Shown: one piece after another, positions 5,323 to 5,409 of the stretch | Numbering within the stretch: position 1 is the stretch's first letter | Layout of the letters: each line of letters starts with the position of its first letter | Assembly (NCBI GenBank): GCA_947428535.1 | Contig: CANEMG010000083.1 | Span: 1-5,409, forward strand | DNA: 5,409 bases | Source of the DNA: an uncultured Clostridium sp. | Lineage (GTDB): Bacteria; Bacillota; Clostridia; TANB77; CAG-508 | Direction: 5' to 3' | The notes under the pieces: model-generated | Databases searched by the model: none | The model's input: the letters and a program-made list of their open reading frames with translations, nothing else | Told to the model about the DNA's origin: nothing | Position numbers and translations under genes: made by a program

Positions 5323-5409
5323 ATGAATAAATTAAATAAATTTTTTTAGTCTTAGTTATAGTTTTAATAATTGCAGTAATAGGATTATATAGATATGTAA
5401 TAAAGATAT
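5323..5409 (+). CDS. Start of a membrane-anchored protein, frame broken at a T7 run, cut off by the window end
   Basis: A strong ribosome binding site (AGAGGGG, 5309-5315) stands seven bases before an ATG at 5323, but this frame reads only MNKLNKFF and stops at TAG 5347-5349. The stop falls right after seven T residues (5341-5347). With one more T the reading becomes MNKLNKFFLVLVIVLIIAVI and continues open to the window end as a signal-anchor like that of the 4540 protein. So this is either a real gene with a base lost in a homopolymer (mutation, sequencing error, or slippage/phase switch) or a pseudogene. It follows the 4540 gene by 54 bases with no terminator between. The product beyond its membrane segment is not visible. 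Confidence 0.6.

Overview
The window is strongly A+T-rich. Genes start with good Shine-Dalgarno sites, proteins have Gram-positive export signals, and TGA is a real stop (the cohesin gene ends with it), so the genetic code is standard and this is not a Mollicute. Surface modules (sortase, GH73-type glucosaminidase with Big2 and dockerin domains, cohesin, cadherin-like domain, PG_binding_1) point to a low-GC member of the Clostridia, plausibly an uncultured gut or anaerobic lineage. No marker fixes the species.

Region 1 (1-3935) is a three-gene, same-strand cell-surface cluster: a membrane-anchored sortase (105-749); a secreted peptidoglycan glucosaminidase carrying two Ig-like domains and a C-terminal type I dockerin (824-2872); and, 21 bases further on, a membrane-anchored cohesin protein with a cadherin-like domain (2894-3895). 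It closes with a strong, symmetric terminator (3904-3935). The simplest reading is that the dockerin docks the wall hydrolase onto the adjacent cohesin. That would be a one-enzyme, cellulosome-style arrangement used for cell-wall remodelling rather than plant-fibre breakdown. The sortase may attach the cohesin protein or an unseen partner to the wall.

Region 2 (3936-4463) looks rearranged. On the minus strand lies the 3' part of a gene with a peptidoglycan-binding domain (3948 to about 4259), with no believable start. On the plus strand there appears to be the 3' remnant of an unidentified gene (about 4287-4450), out of frame across a short TA repeat. The two headless fragments face away from each other at a 9-bp inverted repeat (4268-4303), as expected if a deletion or fold-back event removed the 5' ends of two divergent genes.

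Region 3 (4464-5409) starts with a hairpin terminator into which a very good sigma-70/sigma-A type promoter is built. It then holds a membrane-anchored protein of unknown function (4540-5268) and the start of a second membrane-anchored protein (5323 onward), whose frame is broken at a run of seven T residues and which runs off the window.

The best candidate for a poorly described system is the sortase / dockerin-hydrolase / cohesin cluster of region 1.
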